From assembly GCA_037833965.1 (NCBI GenBank), contig AP031354.1:9216001-9280000 (forward strand): DNA of 64,000 bases, read 5' to 3'. A program made the position numbers and the translations under genes. The notes under the pieces are model-generated. The model did no database searches and was not told where the DNA came from. It saw only the letters and a list, made by a program, of their open reading frames with translations. The DNA is from Marchantia polymorpha subsp. ruderalis. Its lineage: Eukaryota > Streptophyta > Marchantiopsida > Marchantiales > Marchantiaceae. Below are positions 1-11,044 of the stretch, piece by piece (position 1 is the first letter of the stretch; every line of letters begins with the position of its first letter).

Positions 1-6
1 ACTTAC

Positions 7-2502
7 ATGATCTAACTTGGTGGTGGCCAAATCAGCCTGTTGAACTTTCACTTCCAACCCTTGTATGCCTATGAAAGTCAACCGTATGATAGCCAAAATC
101 AGAACTCCTTCAATCTGTACTAACTATTACTTGCCTGTCAGAGCCTGAGGCTCTAGACTTCGTACAAACTCGAAATAAGGTCCAATCGATGCGAACAGCA
201 AGTTCTGATGTGCAGACAAAATTTCAAATACTCACCTAGAATTTCCCGCAGCTCTTTAGCCGTACATGCTGCCTGTACTGGTCCCCGTCTTCCTACCAGA
301 TACACCTTCCTGTAAACAAATCACATCTGCAGCATACGTTTAGAAGAAAACCAAACTGGAGAGTACACTACCAGGCTCCGGTCTGTATAAGCAGTCAAAT
401 AATACATGGAGTGTTTGAATGGAGTGCAGACATCCAGCTTCGGACAGTCGTAAGTAGAACCTGATATTGCTTTCATGCAGGGCAGCTATTGCATGCTCAG
501 ATATGTCTGTAGTGGCCAGTTCGCTGACGGGTCTGAGGAGAATTCGAGCAACGTCCAGAGCGACGTTTCCCTGTAAAATTTTGGCCAATGAATTTCAGCA
601 ACTTTGGTGCCCATAAATGCTGCAACTTCCAAAAGACACTTCGAATCGAATCATTCTCCTTCCAGCTCAGACCTCCGAAAAGAAGGCACTTTACCTGGCC
701 TAGAATGACTGCCGTGTCCGTGCTTTTCAGGTCAAGAGGTAGATTGACGCAGTCTGGATGTCCGTTGTACCACCACACAACTTCTCTTGCAGAATGAACC
801 CCGGAAAGTCCCTGCACATACAACTTCAACCTATGTCAGATGTAGACAAGACCGGACACGTTCATGAAAGACATACAACAGGAAATTTCGTGCAACGAAA
901 TGTTTCTCTTAGCGGTTTTAGCACCCGGGAAAGATGTGTATGGTAACAATATTGAACACTTGACTGGTCCTTCAGAGACTACGCGGGGTTATGACAGTAA
1001 CAAAGAAAGCAGAACCAATGTTCTCAAACCACCGAGCGAGTTCAAATACTTTTGAATATGTTGTATCATTATACTTTCCACTTGCAGTATGCTTTTTATG
1101 AACTCAGTTTATGATTTAATTGCCATGTATTTAGCTATTGAGCCCCAAACACAATATATTGAGTACTTACGATGGTGACAACATCTGCTAGCATGTTATG
1201 GACTTATTTCAAAATCCGGTAGGGCTGTAGAAGCAGATATACAGGTGTCCATTTGGCAGGCAGCTGTAAACAAATTACGAAATATAAAGTTGGAATTCAA
1301 GGAAAAATTATTTGGGTAATGACAGTACGAAGGGGAGATATCGAGGACGATGAATCAAAGACAATTACTCATCTCCATATATAAATACCTCACAGGCAAC
1401 GAATGCCAAAAACCTATCCAAACAACTACAATAGACGACTGTGCGCAATCTTGATACAGGTGAGCAACAACAGTAAGGAAAGTCATGATGTGGTCCTACC
1501 TCTCCAGGAATTCCCAAACTTCTGTCACTTTCGGCACCATATGCAAGAACAACCTGCAGCAAAACAAGTTTTGTCCCTGTCAATGCTAACCCGAAATCTT
1601 CTGCAGGGAGCTGCGCATATCTGCTGTAAGAATCAAGGCTGCTTCAGTGCTTTCGACAGCATACAAATCGAGAGGAATTAGAGTGTCCGCTAATTATGCT
1701 AATTATGCGATAAGTACCACGTGATAAAGTGCCCGCAGTGCAGTTAAAGTGATATCCTCATCAAGTTTGACATTCCCAAAATAGGAGCAGTTTTCGCTGT
1801 TAGCAACTCGAGTGAACTGGTTGATCACGACCTGTGAATTCCCCGCCAACAAGAATTCAACTAAAGAATTAGTCAAGAGTCTCAGCAAGCAACGACACAC
1901 AATATTTCCAGTTTCAAGGTAAGCAGATCAAAAAGCAAAATACTAATTGCTAAACGTTGCCAGAAGTGTACAGGTAAACTCATCCAGTAAAGTGCTTCCA
2001 TTCAAAAAAATGCAGCTAAAAAAATATAAAATAGCAGATAAAAAAAATGCCCACCTTTGTTTCCGGATGGTCGGGTGCTACTCCTGAACGAACCAAACCA
2101 AACGGACTGGGTAATCTGTCGACTATGTCCACCTTAGCCTGCCTGAAGCGCTTCAACAACTGAGCAACAGAACACAATTCATCAGCCGATTGTACACAGG
2201 GCAACCCCGCACCCGTGTGAAACTTTCACTAAACTTCACATCACTCCGACTCGTGGATACTCTGAGAAACGAGCTGGCGATGACACATTCATCAAATCTG
2301 CACGGATCAAGAAAAAAAATACTCAAATTGAAGACAAGTTAGAGCAGAATGCAACAACCTTCTCGGCAGTGTAAAACCCCGCCGGGCCGCTTCCAACAAC
2401 GCATATCTGCAAAGGATTAGCGCCCGATTCACCGACCGAAAACGCCCTCCTCGAGCTCTGATGCCGCAGCAGCCTCACAGCTGCCAAAACTCTTCCCGCC
2501 AT
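7..2502 (-). CDS. MFDR: NADPH:adrenodoxin oxidoreductase, mitochondrial; 5' eight exons, runs off the window
   Basis: FAD flavoprotein that passes electrons from NADPH to mitochondrial ferredoxin (adrenodoxin). Exons on the minus strand: 2356-2502, 2055-2159, 1718-1831, 1500-1553, 695-811, 461-570, 236-309 and 7-68, each bounded by GT-AG and joining in frame (261 residues; the rest lies left of base 1). Residues 1-22 are Arg/Ser/Leu-rich without acidic residues, as in a mitochondrial targeting peptide. [17 protein letters not shown] (about 33-49) is the FAD-binding GxGxxG fold. [20 protein letters not shown] follows, typical of the family. [17 protein letters not shown] (about 176-192) is the NADP-binding fold and spans the exon 5/6 junction. 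The start at 2502 was chosen because the targeting peptide follows at once; an in-frame start at 2664 would add 54 residues. The first donor could lie 3 bp away (after AAG or after GTT). Intron 4 (812-1499) is the longest. Confidence 0.93.
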
Positions 2503-4086
2503 CCTCCCGCCGCTGTCTTCGCCAAATCCACTCGAATTCGATAAAATTATTTTTGTGAAAAGCCAGCGACGTTCCTCAAACGAAGAATTCCATCTCCGAG
2601 CCCGAACGAACGACGGCGATCGGAAAATCGATTCACCGATCAGAGCATCCGAAGACCTCACCAAGCTCCACGAGCTCCCTCAGCCTCGTAGGGCCCAAGT
2701 CTAAATCCCTCGAGAGTTCTTGTACACGATCGCCCGGAGTTCGCAGCAAGAACCAAACTCTTCTACTTGTTGCAAATAAGTTACCGGTATATGCAACAAA
2801 AAAATGTTATATGATATAACACATTTTTTTAATTACGTTTCGACCATCTCGATCGAAAAGTATACGCAAGCGACAAAGGTCGATGGCTTTCAACTTGCAT
2901 ACACTTCATTCACATCTATAGGAATCGGCCATGGAGAATCATATATCTGTTTGTAATTTTAGCCAGTATTAGTTTGTCCATTATGTTATCCTGACCGATG
3001 GCAGTTCTACATATATGGAATTTATGTTGTTTTGACATTTTTAGATATATATTTGATCACATCATTGCCATATGTTACATAGTGTAGTTTGAGTTAACGA
3101 ATGCATTTGGTTGAAGTCATTCAATATTTGATTAGTTTACTCTCATACTTTCTTCTTACTCCACTTCTACGTCTTAACTGCGAAGTGAGTATCTTTGGCA
3201 AGCTTTCGAGTTGGTCTAATTTGAATGATACTTGAGACTATATTTATGGAATTTACTTTCATATACTGATATCTTTATTGCACAATGAATTTCAATGGAG
3301 TCTTGGTCATTTTCAAAATACTTGTACAAGCGGATCAATAGCGTAATAATCTTAAATCATACTTCGTTGCTAATAGGCAAAGTAAATTTTCTCAAAATTG
3401 TACAATCTTATAGAGAACACCTTTAGGTGGTAGCGCAGAAGACCGAGAAGTCACAGATGTATCAAAAGAATTGGTTTTCAAATTTGTTGCCTTTAAAGGT
3501 CCGAATGATTCGACTTTGAGAGCAAGGGTTTCAATCCCTCGTCATATTTAAACACAATCAAGTAACTTTTGTGGACATCAGACATTTGACACCACTTGTT
3601 AGCAAATAGAAAATTCTTTATTTTTTTTTCACTTAAATCGTCAAAAACGAAGCCAAAATAAAAATAATTTAAGAGATATTTCGATTATGAACAATCTTTG
3701 CACGGAAAGGTGTGACAATTTTTGTTCATTTTCTAGCAACCTGTCATAGACCTTTGTCCAGAAATTATTATTACACGTCGTAGTCATAGTGGTACTCAGC
3801 TAGACACCACCTGAGGATCCTGGTTCGTCCCCGAATTTCGGGGCGTTGGGAAATTAAAAGAATAAGCACTACGGTTATAGCATTAGTAGAGCATACATTT
3901 GGATTGTTAATACAGTAATCTAAATGAACTCTCGACTGCTTCACACTCGTCCACGACTGCAGTGGCGTGTGTGCTGAATCGAGACGAGCCTCCTCGAAAC
4001 GAGATGCGGAATTCCAATCGCGAGTATATGGACGGAGAAATCGAGTAGCCTGGAGCTGTATATGGCAGCCAGCACGTGGAGATGCA
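2503..4086. other. Intergenic spacer, no gene seen
   Basis: 2503-2700 is the 5' flank and probable leader of the adrenodoxin reductase gene. From about 2760 the sequence turns AT-rich with many stops in all frames. 3427-3545 resembles a degenerate tRNA: an A-box-like stretch at 3428-3440 and a T-arm-like AGGGTTTCAATCCCT near 3523-3537. It does not fold convincingly. No repeat or coding exon was recognised. Confidence 0.5.
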
Positions 4087-4722
4087 TCAAGGATATTGGA
4101 GATGGAGAACTCCACGGGCCCTTTCTCTGACCTTGGCCCAGTTTTGGCTGGAGAAGGGCTCTTGATCAGTGAGGCAGAGTTGCTCGCCCTCGGAGAGCTG
4201 GTGGTGTGGCGAGCTCTCGCTGTCGTTAAAGTTGACGTCGTCCATGATCTGAATGTCGCCGTCTTCCATCGACGAGACTTCGGAGATGGAAGTGCCTTTT
4301 TTCAGCCGCTCCACGATTGTCGACACCAATCTGTCCAGAAACTCAGATTCATGAAATGCCAGCATCAGCGAGGACTGCTTCACCACTTTGAGCTGGTTTC
4401 TGACCCGCAAGTTCTCTCCCAGGCTCTTCACGTTCTTCTCGGTGATTTCCTTCCACCCTTGGAACTCCTCGCTTTCGAGGCTGTACACGAAGCACCGGCT
4501 GCCAGGAAACTGCTGTGCCAATCTGAACAGAATCTCTCCTGGACTTCCGTCTCCGAGAGCAAGGTTTAGCAGGTTCCCCGTGTTCGCCTGTGGATTGGCA
4601 TTGATGTCGTGCGTTTCATACACGTACAGCGTTGAGCTTGCTCCAGTTGCTCCGCTTGATGCAGCTGCGGCCTGCATTCCCGATCGATCGAACGACATCC
4701 CTCGCTTTCCCTTCGGCATCAT
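4087..4722 (-). CDS. Unrecognised 211-residue protein, apparently single exon
   Basis: Product not recognised. The first ATG of the open frame is at 4722, directly followed by a second Met (MMPKGKRGM). Residues 1-35 are basic then Ala/Ser-rich and look disordered. Residues 36-135 look globular, with mixed hydrophobic and charged residues (for example RLAQQFPGSRCFVYSLESEE and QLKVVKQSSLMLAFHESEFL). The last 60 residues are acidic and Ser-rich. There is no signal peptide, membrane segment or clear catalytic motif. It is supported by length, plausible composition, and a leader with a CT-rich tract and TATA-like site upstream on the same strand. A 200-codon ORF on the opposite strand (3967-4569) overlaps it and looks like a shadow. 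The left edge of the segmental duplication lies about 400 bp upstream of this start, so the gene itself was not duplicated. A spliced or shorter form cannot be excluded. Confidence 0.55.
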   Translation of the reverse strand: MMPKGKRGMSFDRSGMQAAAASSGATGASSTLYVYETHDINANPQANTGNLLNLALGDGSPGEILFRLAQQFPGSRCFVYSLESEEFQGWKEITEKNVKSLGENLRVRNQLKVVKQSSLMLAFHESEFLDRLVSTIVERLKKGTSISEVSSMEDGDIQIMDDVNFNDSESSPHHQLSEGEQLCLTDQEPFSSQNWAKVRERARGVLHLQYP

Positions 4723-4889
4723 GGTTACCAGATACCTTCCTCTCTGATGTAGGAGATGCCCTTGATCCCCTGCTGCTTCTCCAATACTGACACAATTCAA
4801 ACGATGAAACTGTGTAAATTATCGAGTCTGACGTGAGAAATTCTCCTGAAATCGAGAGAAAGTACTGCAATTCTCATCCTTGGAGTAGA

Positions 4890-4950
4890 GCTCCCCAGAG
4901 AGAGGGAGAGTGAGTGAGAGAGAGAGAATGAATTCTGGAGCACTATATGG
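4890..4950 (-). promoter_or_regulatory. Candidate core promoter with CT-rich leader for the 4087-4722 gene
   Basis: On the minus strand a TATA-like CCATATAGT (4942-4950) is followed within about 20 bp by a CT-rich tract (4893-4930, read as GA repeats on the plus strand). A pyrimidine-rich patch downstream of a TATA element is common in plant core promoters and leaders. This is inference from position and composition only. Confidence 0.3.
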
Positions 4951-5126
4951 GAATTCATGAGATGATCGTGAATAATGGCTGGCAGGAAATGCCTGGGTGC
5001 CAGCCTCCAGTTTCTTGCTTGTCGATGATCTCGACCGTCTTTGTATGTGCATCGATATGGTTGCAAAGTTCAACACATCGTCTTCATATCGCCGACCCAC
5101 TCCATTGAGCACTTCAAGCTTATGAG

Positions 5127-7320
5127 CGCTGTCAGAGTGCAGCATTTTCCTCGTGTTTGCTCGGAACTTGACTCGACGTCAGATCTAATCAATGTTAGCG
5201 AAAAGGTCACGGGTCTCAATGTTTGAGTGGTGAAGTTGATGTTCGTGGTGTAATATACGTATAGTTTGTTCATGTGCTGAGCGACTCGTTCCTACATCAC
5301 ATGAAATTGATTCAAGATATCGTGACTAAATAAAGAAGTAAATAAGTAGAGTAGACCCACTGAGTATTACATGTATTTCAATTTGGATTTGTATCAAAAA
5401 AAAAAACAGATATAAACTGAGGAGAAGTTATGTATAAAATAAAAACAAAACTTCTATAATATAATAAAATAGGATATTTATTTACTATAGTGGTTCAAGA
5501 AACAGGGTAAATTATCGGTCAGTGACAGCCGGATAATTCATCCAAATAAATCGAAGTATTAGATTAGAATCTGATACAGTTAGGAAATTCCGCCATATTA
5601 GATTTCTACGTATGAATATTCAACCCTGTAAGTCTTGCCCAGCACAATTTCATTAGTGACAGCATTTTGGTATGAACGACATTGGAATGTGAAGTTCATG
5701 TGCTCATCATCACAACGCAAGTTGTAGGTTTTATGTTTCACGAATAAGAAGCTACAATTATCTGCAAAAATTTATGTATGTCCTTCAAGTTTTCAACTTC
5801 GACCTCAGGGATCTGAACAAAGTCCTGAGAATCGAGAGGGTTATCGGAGTTGAGTTACCGCATGGGTATGTGCTATTTGGCAACAAGCACATCTGACTTA
5901 TACGTCTGAATTCAGGATCTTAAGCGACATGTATCCTCTCACCATTGCCCACGACTAGCCTAGTCTCTTCTTTGATTTCCGTCGTAACGGTGGCTATACC
6001 AAGATCCTCGGTGTAGGAATTTTTCGATTGTTATCCAGTCTCATAAATCAGCGTCATAACCATTTAAATTATATGGAGTTACAATTGCAATCGCTGCTAA
6101 TCTATGGGAAAAGAAAAGTATCCTATCTAAAGCTTCAAATCATGATCAGCTCCATTTCATCAAAAAGAAAATAAACCTTAGTAAACTTACTCACTATTTC
6201 TCCGTATCTTGATATACCATCATGCTCAGAATTTTCAAAATCTGCATATTTCGGTTTTGGGAATTTTACGCGCTGATACACATTCTAGATTTTCTACGCG
6301 CTCATAGAAGCCGATTCTAGCTCAGTTGAGATATGCATATCGAAATTAGACATTGTGATTGGTGAGAACATGGTGCTAGATTTTGTAAGGGTTCACTGAG
6401 GTATGATCTGAGCTGCGGCATCTGGCAGCTAGAAGCCAAAAGTGCTGGGCCTGCTCCTGGTATATACAAATATGTAGTTGAGTGCCACCATATTGCTGGC
6501 AAGGAATTCTCCACATTCTCCACTTGAACTTATTTTGCCACTCTTGTTTCTCTCCATTGGTATCTGGAATGCTCACGCGGTCCCCGGAAATCTTACGAGC
6601 TCTTGAAGAAACTGACCACCACGAAGAACGACTATGAAGATCTCCTGACCTGGAAGCAGGTTCCGGAGTCAGTCGACATTCCTTGCTGCTTTAGTCTTCG
6701 GCTTTGCACATCTTCCTCGATCCCATCATCTCTTTACCCTCACCGCGATGCAAAGGTCTTGTGAGAGTCTCAGAGTTGACTGCAGCTCCAAATCAGATAT
6801 CTGCTCCGGCGTTCCGACTCATTGAAGTGGTCGAATGTGCGAAGAGGCCTAGTTCTCACCCTTTCCGAAGCGAAGAAGTCCATGCTGAGCATCTGTAAGT
6901 GGCTTCCATGCAAAAAACTGTCACTGTTCTGGCCACAGTGCTGTTCAATCGGATGGCCCGACGGCGCAATACAGTGAACAGGTTATCGACTGAATCTCCC
7001 CATGCTCTGGAAAAGGCTACGGCAGAGTGACCAGGTTATTATCTGAATCTTCCAATGATCAGTGTTATGTACCGATCTTTTGAAACATATCTCACTGGAG
7101 ACATTGTTTCTTATACTCACTCCATCCCTTGCACTTGTTGGAAACAGCTGCATCCGAATCTACTCTCTCACCACGGGTTGACCCAATGTGCCTGTCATTC
7201 GACTGAGACTTGAGAATTGTTTGACCAAAATAAACTTGAGAATTGTTTGTTATAATAAAGAAGGAATCAAAAATCCTACAATGGCATAATCCAATCTACA
7301 GAGCAAGATTCCACCGCGAC
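5127..7320. other. Spacer upstream of esterase copy A, shared with unit B
   Basis: No gene recognised. The stretch 6300-7060 is strongly conserved with 16140-16900 in unit B, including 6590-6700, where one frame reads without stops (KKLTTTKNDYEDLLTWKQ). Frames break soon after, so this may be an exon relic or promoter-proximal DNA. 5395-5407 is a poly(A) tract. The empty target site of the unit B Copia insertion is at 5815-5819. Confidence 0.5.
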
Positions 7321-7321
7321 C

Positions 7322-7351
7322 ACCAACTGTAAACGTTGGTTTACAGTTGGT
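7322..7351. promoter_or_regulatory. Perfect 13-bp inverted repeat upstream of esterase copy A
   Basis: ACCAACTGTAAAC (7322-7334), a GTTG loop, and its exact reverse complement (7339-7351), about 340 bp upstream of the ATG. It contains CAACTG/CAGTTG cores that match MYB-type and E-box half sites. The same hairpin is kept upstream of copy B (19051-19080). Confidence 0.5.
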
Positions 7352-7693
7352 ACGGCTACTACGACGGCTCCTGAGGTCGTAGTATGAAGGTCAAAGAGTC
7401 ACGCAGCAGCACAGAGCAGCGCACATGTGGAAGCTGACTATGACTCGGTGTCACAGAAGCCCTGCCTCGTGCCGGATCCAATTGTGCAAATCTTTTGCGT
7501 ATGGCTCTGTGATTGGAATCGTCTTCCTCGAGCCCTTATCATGTCGGCTCCATCATTCCGTGTCCAGATTTGCTGTGTCGGCTTTCGATTTCCCGTGGGC
7601 ATGGCATGTAGGGGTTCATCGAGAGTCTAAAGTCGATTGCCCAAAATAGCTGAGAACAGAGTGATTGATCGGTCAATTTGGGCGCGATCAGCG

Positions 7694-10025
7694 ATGGCGG
7701 GTCATCAGAGGCCCCTGTTTGTGCTTTACGGAGCTTCGATGACTCAGTTCTCGTTCGAATTGGGAGGATGGGGTGCTGCTCTCGCGGACCTGTACCAGCG
7801 CAAGGTATTGTGAGCGCATTCGTTACGATGATAGAAGCAGAATGGGGGCTTTTTGAGCACATGTTTCAACTGTGCTCTTGGATGAGAATTCTGCAGAGTT
7901 AGTTTAAAATCTACTTCTGGAGGGCTGGATTTCTCGTTCTTTATTTCTCGTTTCTTCAGCTGTGCATACTCTGAGTGTTGATCACACTCAGCTGGTCCCT
8001 CGCCTCAAACGTTCACTTTAGCACACCTTATACAGTATCGATTATTATACTTTTCCATGCAGGCTGACATTTTGCTCAGAGGATTTATGCGATGGAATAC
8101 GCGTAGAGCTCTTGAACTGATGCAAGAGATGTTCCCAAAGGTACGTAAAGAAGATGGATTTGTTTATCTTCAAATGTACCTCACAATAACCTCTGTGACA
8201 TGGAGTGTTTTGGCCTTGAAAAATTGACTGGATCTGGCTGAGTGTTCAACTGACTTTCTAAGCTTTCCGAAGTTATTTGATTTAGAAGAAACTTGTTAAT
8301 CAAATGATTGAATTGTGAACGTCGACAAAAGTGATGCCTGTGGACAGAGCCTTCCAAGATGGTTAATGATATTTTTTACCTTTTGACGGTGTTAATAAGT
8401 ACTCATCAATATTCTTCCAATTCCTCTAGTTCGAAACTTGTGTAGTAGGAAAGAACTGGATCGTATGGAGTTCACTCTTGACTTAAAGATGAGGAAATCG
8501 TGTCAGTTGAATCCCTTGCGAGCGACACTTTTTTAAAGGAGATGATTTGATGACGCCACCTAAACTTGTATATTTGTCATTCAGAATCTACCAACGCAAC
8601 CCTCACTGGTCGTGGTTTTCTTTGGAGCAAATGATGCAGCAGTTCCTCTGAAACACTTTTCAGAGGCAGGTCAGGCTGTCCCCCTCGAAGAGTTTAAGGA
8701 AAATCTTAAGAAGATAGCTTTATACTTAAAGGTACTTCATATGTTAAATCACCTCTTGATGCCCTACTCTCTGTGACCAGTGACAATCAATAGTTTGTTT
8801 TTTAATTTTATTTTCTTGATCTACCTTCAGTAGTTTCATAGAAGCTGAATTATGAAACCCTTTTAGCTCTACAGATGCGACTTTCCTGTATACTCTGTGA
8901 ATATGTTCCTCAGTATCGTGTTTCTATGTTTTCCCTTCGAACCTGATAGCAGTCTGTGGAGCTCTTACTCATACTTTCAAGTCCTATGATCAGAGCTTGT
9001 CCGATAAGACTAGGGTGATCTTGACAACTGCCCCACCGATTCATGAAGAAATGCGAGACAAGCATTGCAGGTACACTACAACGTTTCGAATTATCTCTTC
9101 AGAAGGATGGTAGTTGTCACTTTAACTGTAAGCACTTCGTCTAGCTTCTTCACAAGTCCCAAAACTTACGCCTGACGTCATTGTGGAGCCCTCACAATTT
9201 GATGATACATTGCAGACGGATTATGGGTGAAAGAGCAGTCGGAAAGCTTGATCGTACGAACGAGAATGCCCGCAAATATGCTGCTGCTTGCAGGGAAGCT
9301 GCGGGTGAAACAGGCGTGGGTGTCGTTGATTTATGGACTTCAATCCAGCAAAGCAGTCCTAACTGGGGACCTGAGTGCTTGACGTAAAACTCACAACTAG
9401 AGCTGACTGCAAAGCCTTTTTTATAACTGTTTACACTCTCGCCTCTCAAGTTGATGTGGTCTGATTATCTGAAAACACTGCTCAAATCTTCAATTGTTTA
9501 CACGAGGAGGCAGAGCAAGAGCAAGTCAATAGATTTTTTACAGAAACTCCCTGAGATGCGGCTCACAGATTGTCGCTACGGTGTCTCCACGGTGGAAACT
9601 TGCTTTCCTTTCTGTGGGCAGTACTTTGGTTCATGTAGTCTATCTGAGTTTTCAGTTCTATCTAGCAAAAACATTCTTATGTCGAATATCAACTCTACTC
9701 TTTGACTATCGGTTCATGAATGGTCTTAAATTCTGAATTTTTGATAAGTTTATAATTTCTCCGAGTTGTGCATATATCCAGAAATTTTTAAGATACACAA
9801 GTAGATGGCCACTAACTGAATGTTCATTGATCAATGTTTTTCTACACTGATTGACAATCGCAGGAATTTCTCTTTTGCAGAGATGGTATGCACTTGAGTG
9901 CTGGAGGCAGCAAAATCATGTTCAATGAGCTCTGTCGAGTTATCAAAGAAGCAGATTGGGTGCCTTCACTTCATCATGAGCGCTGTCAGAGTGCAGCAGT
10001 TTCCTCGTGTTTGCCCGGAACTTGA
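7694..10025 (+). CDS. GDSL esterase/lipase CPRD49-like, copy A, with a replaced C-terminus
   Basis: SGNH-family hydrolase, probably acting on an ester or acyl group; substrate unknown. Exons: 7694-7804, 8063-8140, 8585-8731, 8994-9070, 9216-9383, 9881-10025; all GT-AG, total 726 nt, 241 residues. Blocks seen: YGAS with the putative nucleophile Ser15 (CPRD49-type proteins lack the Asp of GDSL), block III GAND in exon 3, and catalytic DGMH in exon 6. Two oddities. The conserved FSGWNTR of copy B reads FMRWNTR here. After LHHE the frame crosses the duplication junction and continues 14 codons into unrelated DNA before TGA at 10023, so the natural C-terminal tail is missing. The reading frame is intact, but the altered block II and chimeric tail make full activity doubtful. 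Confidence 0.88.
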
Positions 10026-10675
10026 CTCGACGTCAAATCTTATCAATGTTAGGTCACGGGTCTCAATGTTTTGAATGGTGAAGTTGATGTTCGTGGTGTA
10101 ATGTACGTATAGTATGTTCATGTGCTGAGCGACTTGTTCCTACATCACATGAAATTGATTCCAGATATTTTAAGTAAATATGTAGAGTAGACCCACTGAG
10201 TATTTACATGTATGTCAATTTGGACTTCTATAAAAATAATAGAATTTTTTTGACAGATTTAATCTATCAGGAGAAGATGTGTATAAAATGGAAACAAAAA
10301 TTCTAGAATCTAACAAAATAGGATAATTATTTACTGTAGTGGTTCAAGAACAGTGTAAATTATCGGTCAAAGACAGCGGGATAATTTAGCAGATCAATCG
10401 AAGTATTAGATAAGAATCTGATAAGGTTAGAAATTACCATTTTTATATAGATTTTACGTGTAATTAATCAACCCTGTAAGTCTTGCCCAGCACAATTTCA
10501 TTAGTGACAGCATTCCAGTATGAACAACATTGAAATGTGAAGTTCATGTGCACAACATCAGAACGCAAGTTGTATTTTTTTATGTTCCACGAATAAGAAG
10601 CTACAATTATCTGTCAAATGCAAAAATTTATATATGTTCTTCAAGTTTTCAACTTCGACTTGAGGGATCTCAAAC

Positions 10676-10930
10676 TATTAGATAGCACATCTCACAGTCA
10701 CTCTGATGCACAGTGGAAGTCTGAATAGGAATACTTTCGTGGGGATCGAGATCGGGTTATTATAACTAGATGATACACAGGAATAACCCTAATACATGCA
10801 TCCACTTAGCGTAATCTTAGTAGCACCGTTTATTAACTATTTACTACAAATATTCTACTGCAAATATTCAAGGTGCATGTATCTACTAACGAGTGTACTG
10901 AGAAGTAACTGCATAGTATCAGTTCTAACA
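10676..10930 (-). repeat. Copia 3' LTR
   Basis: Left-hand LTR, the 3' LTR on the minus strand. It starts with TATTAGATAGC and ends with GTTCTAACA on the plus strand. It carries about 11 bp (near 10852-10865) that the other LTR lacks. A purine-rich stretch (minus-strand AAGTGGGAG) abuts it at 10931-10939 and may be the polypurine tract. Confidence 0.85.
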
Positions 10931-11044
10931 CTCCCACTTACTACCTACTTACTTCTCTCTTTCTCATTTCCAGCTAATAAACCTAAGTTCTGATTATGAT
11001 ACCACTGCTTTTCTCTAGCTAATGGTTTTGTCATAATTCAGCAA

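Larger units (their letters stand above)
5122..9980. repeat. Segmental tandem duplication, unit A
   Basis: First copy of a head-to-tail duplication. Sequence from 5122 rightwards recurs from 9976 (for example CGCTGTCAGAGTGCAGCA, GAACTTGACTCGACGTCA and CATGTGCTGAGCGACT). The match continues, broken by insertions, through a whole esterase gene. The unit ends at ATGAG (9976-9980), which is also the first five bases of both units (5122-5126), so the junction has 5-bp microhomology. Identity is high in exons and lower in AT-rich spacers. Confidence 0.92.

Noticed and set aside
3427-3545. tRNA-like sequence with A-box-like and T-arm-like parts
   Set aside because: No acceptor stem pairing and about 80 nt between the boxes; at most a SINE or tRNA relic.
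3967-4569. 200-codon plus-strand ORF
   Set aside because: Lies antisense over the 4087-4722 frame, is His/Phe/Leu-rich as expected of a mirror frame, and has no leader signals.
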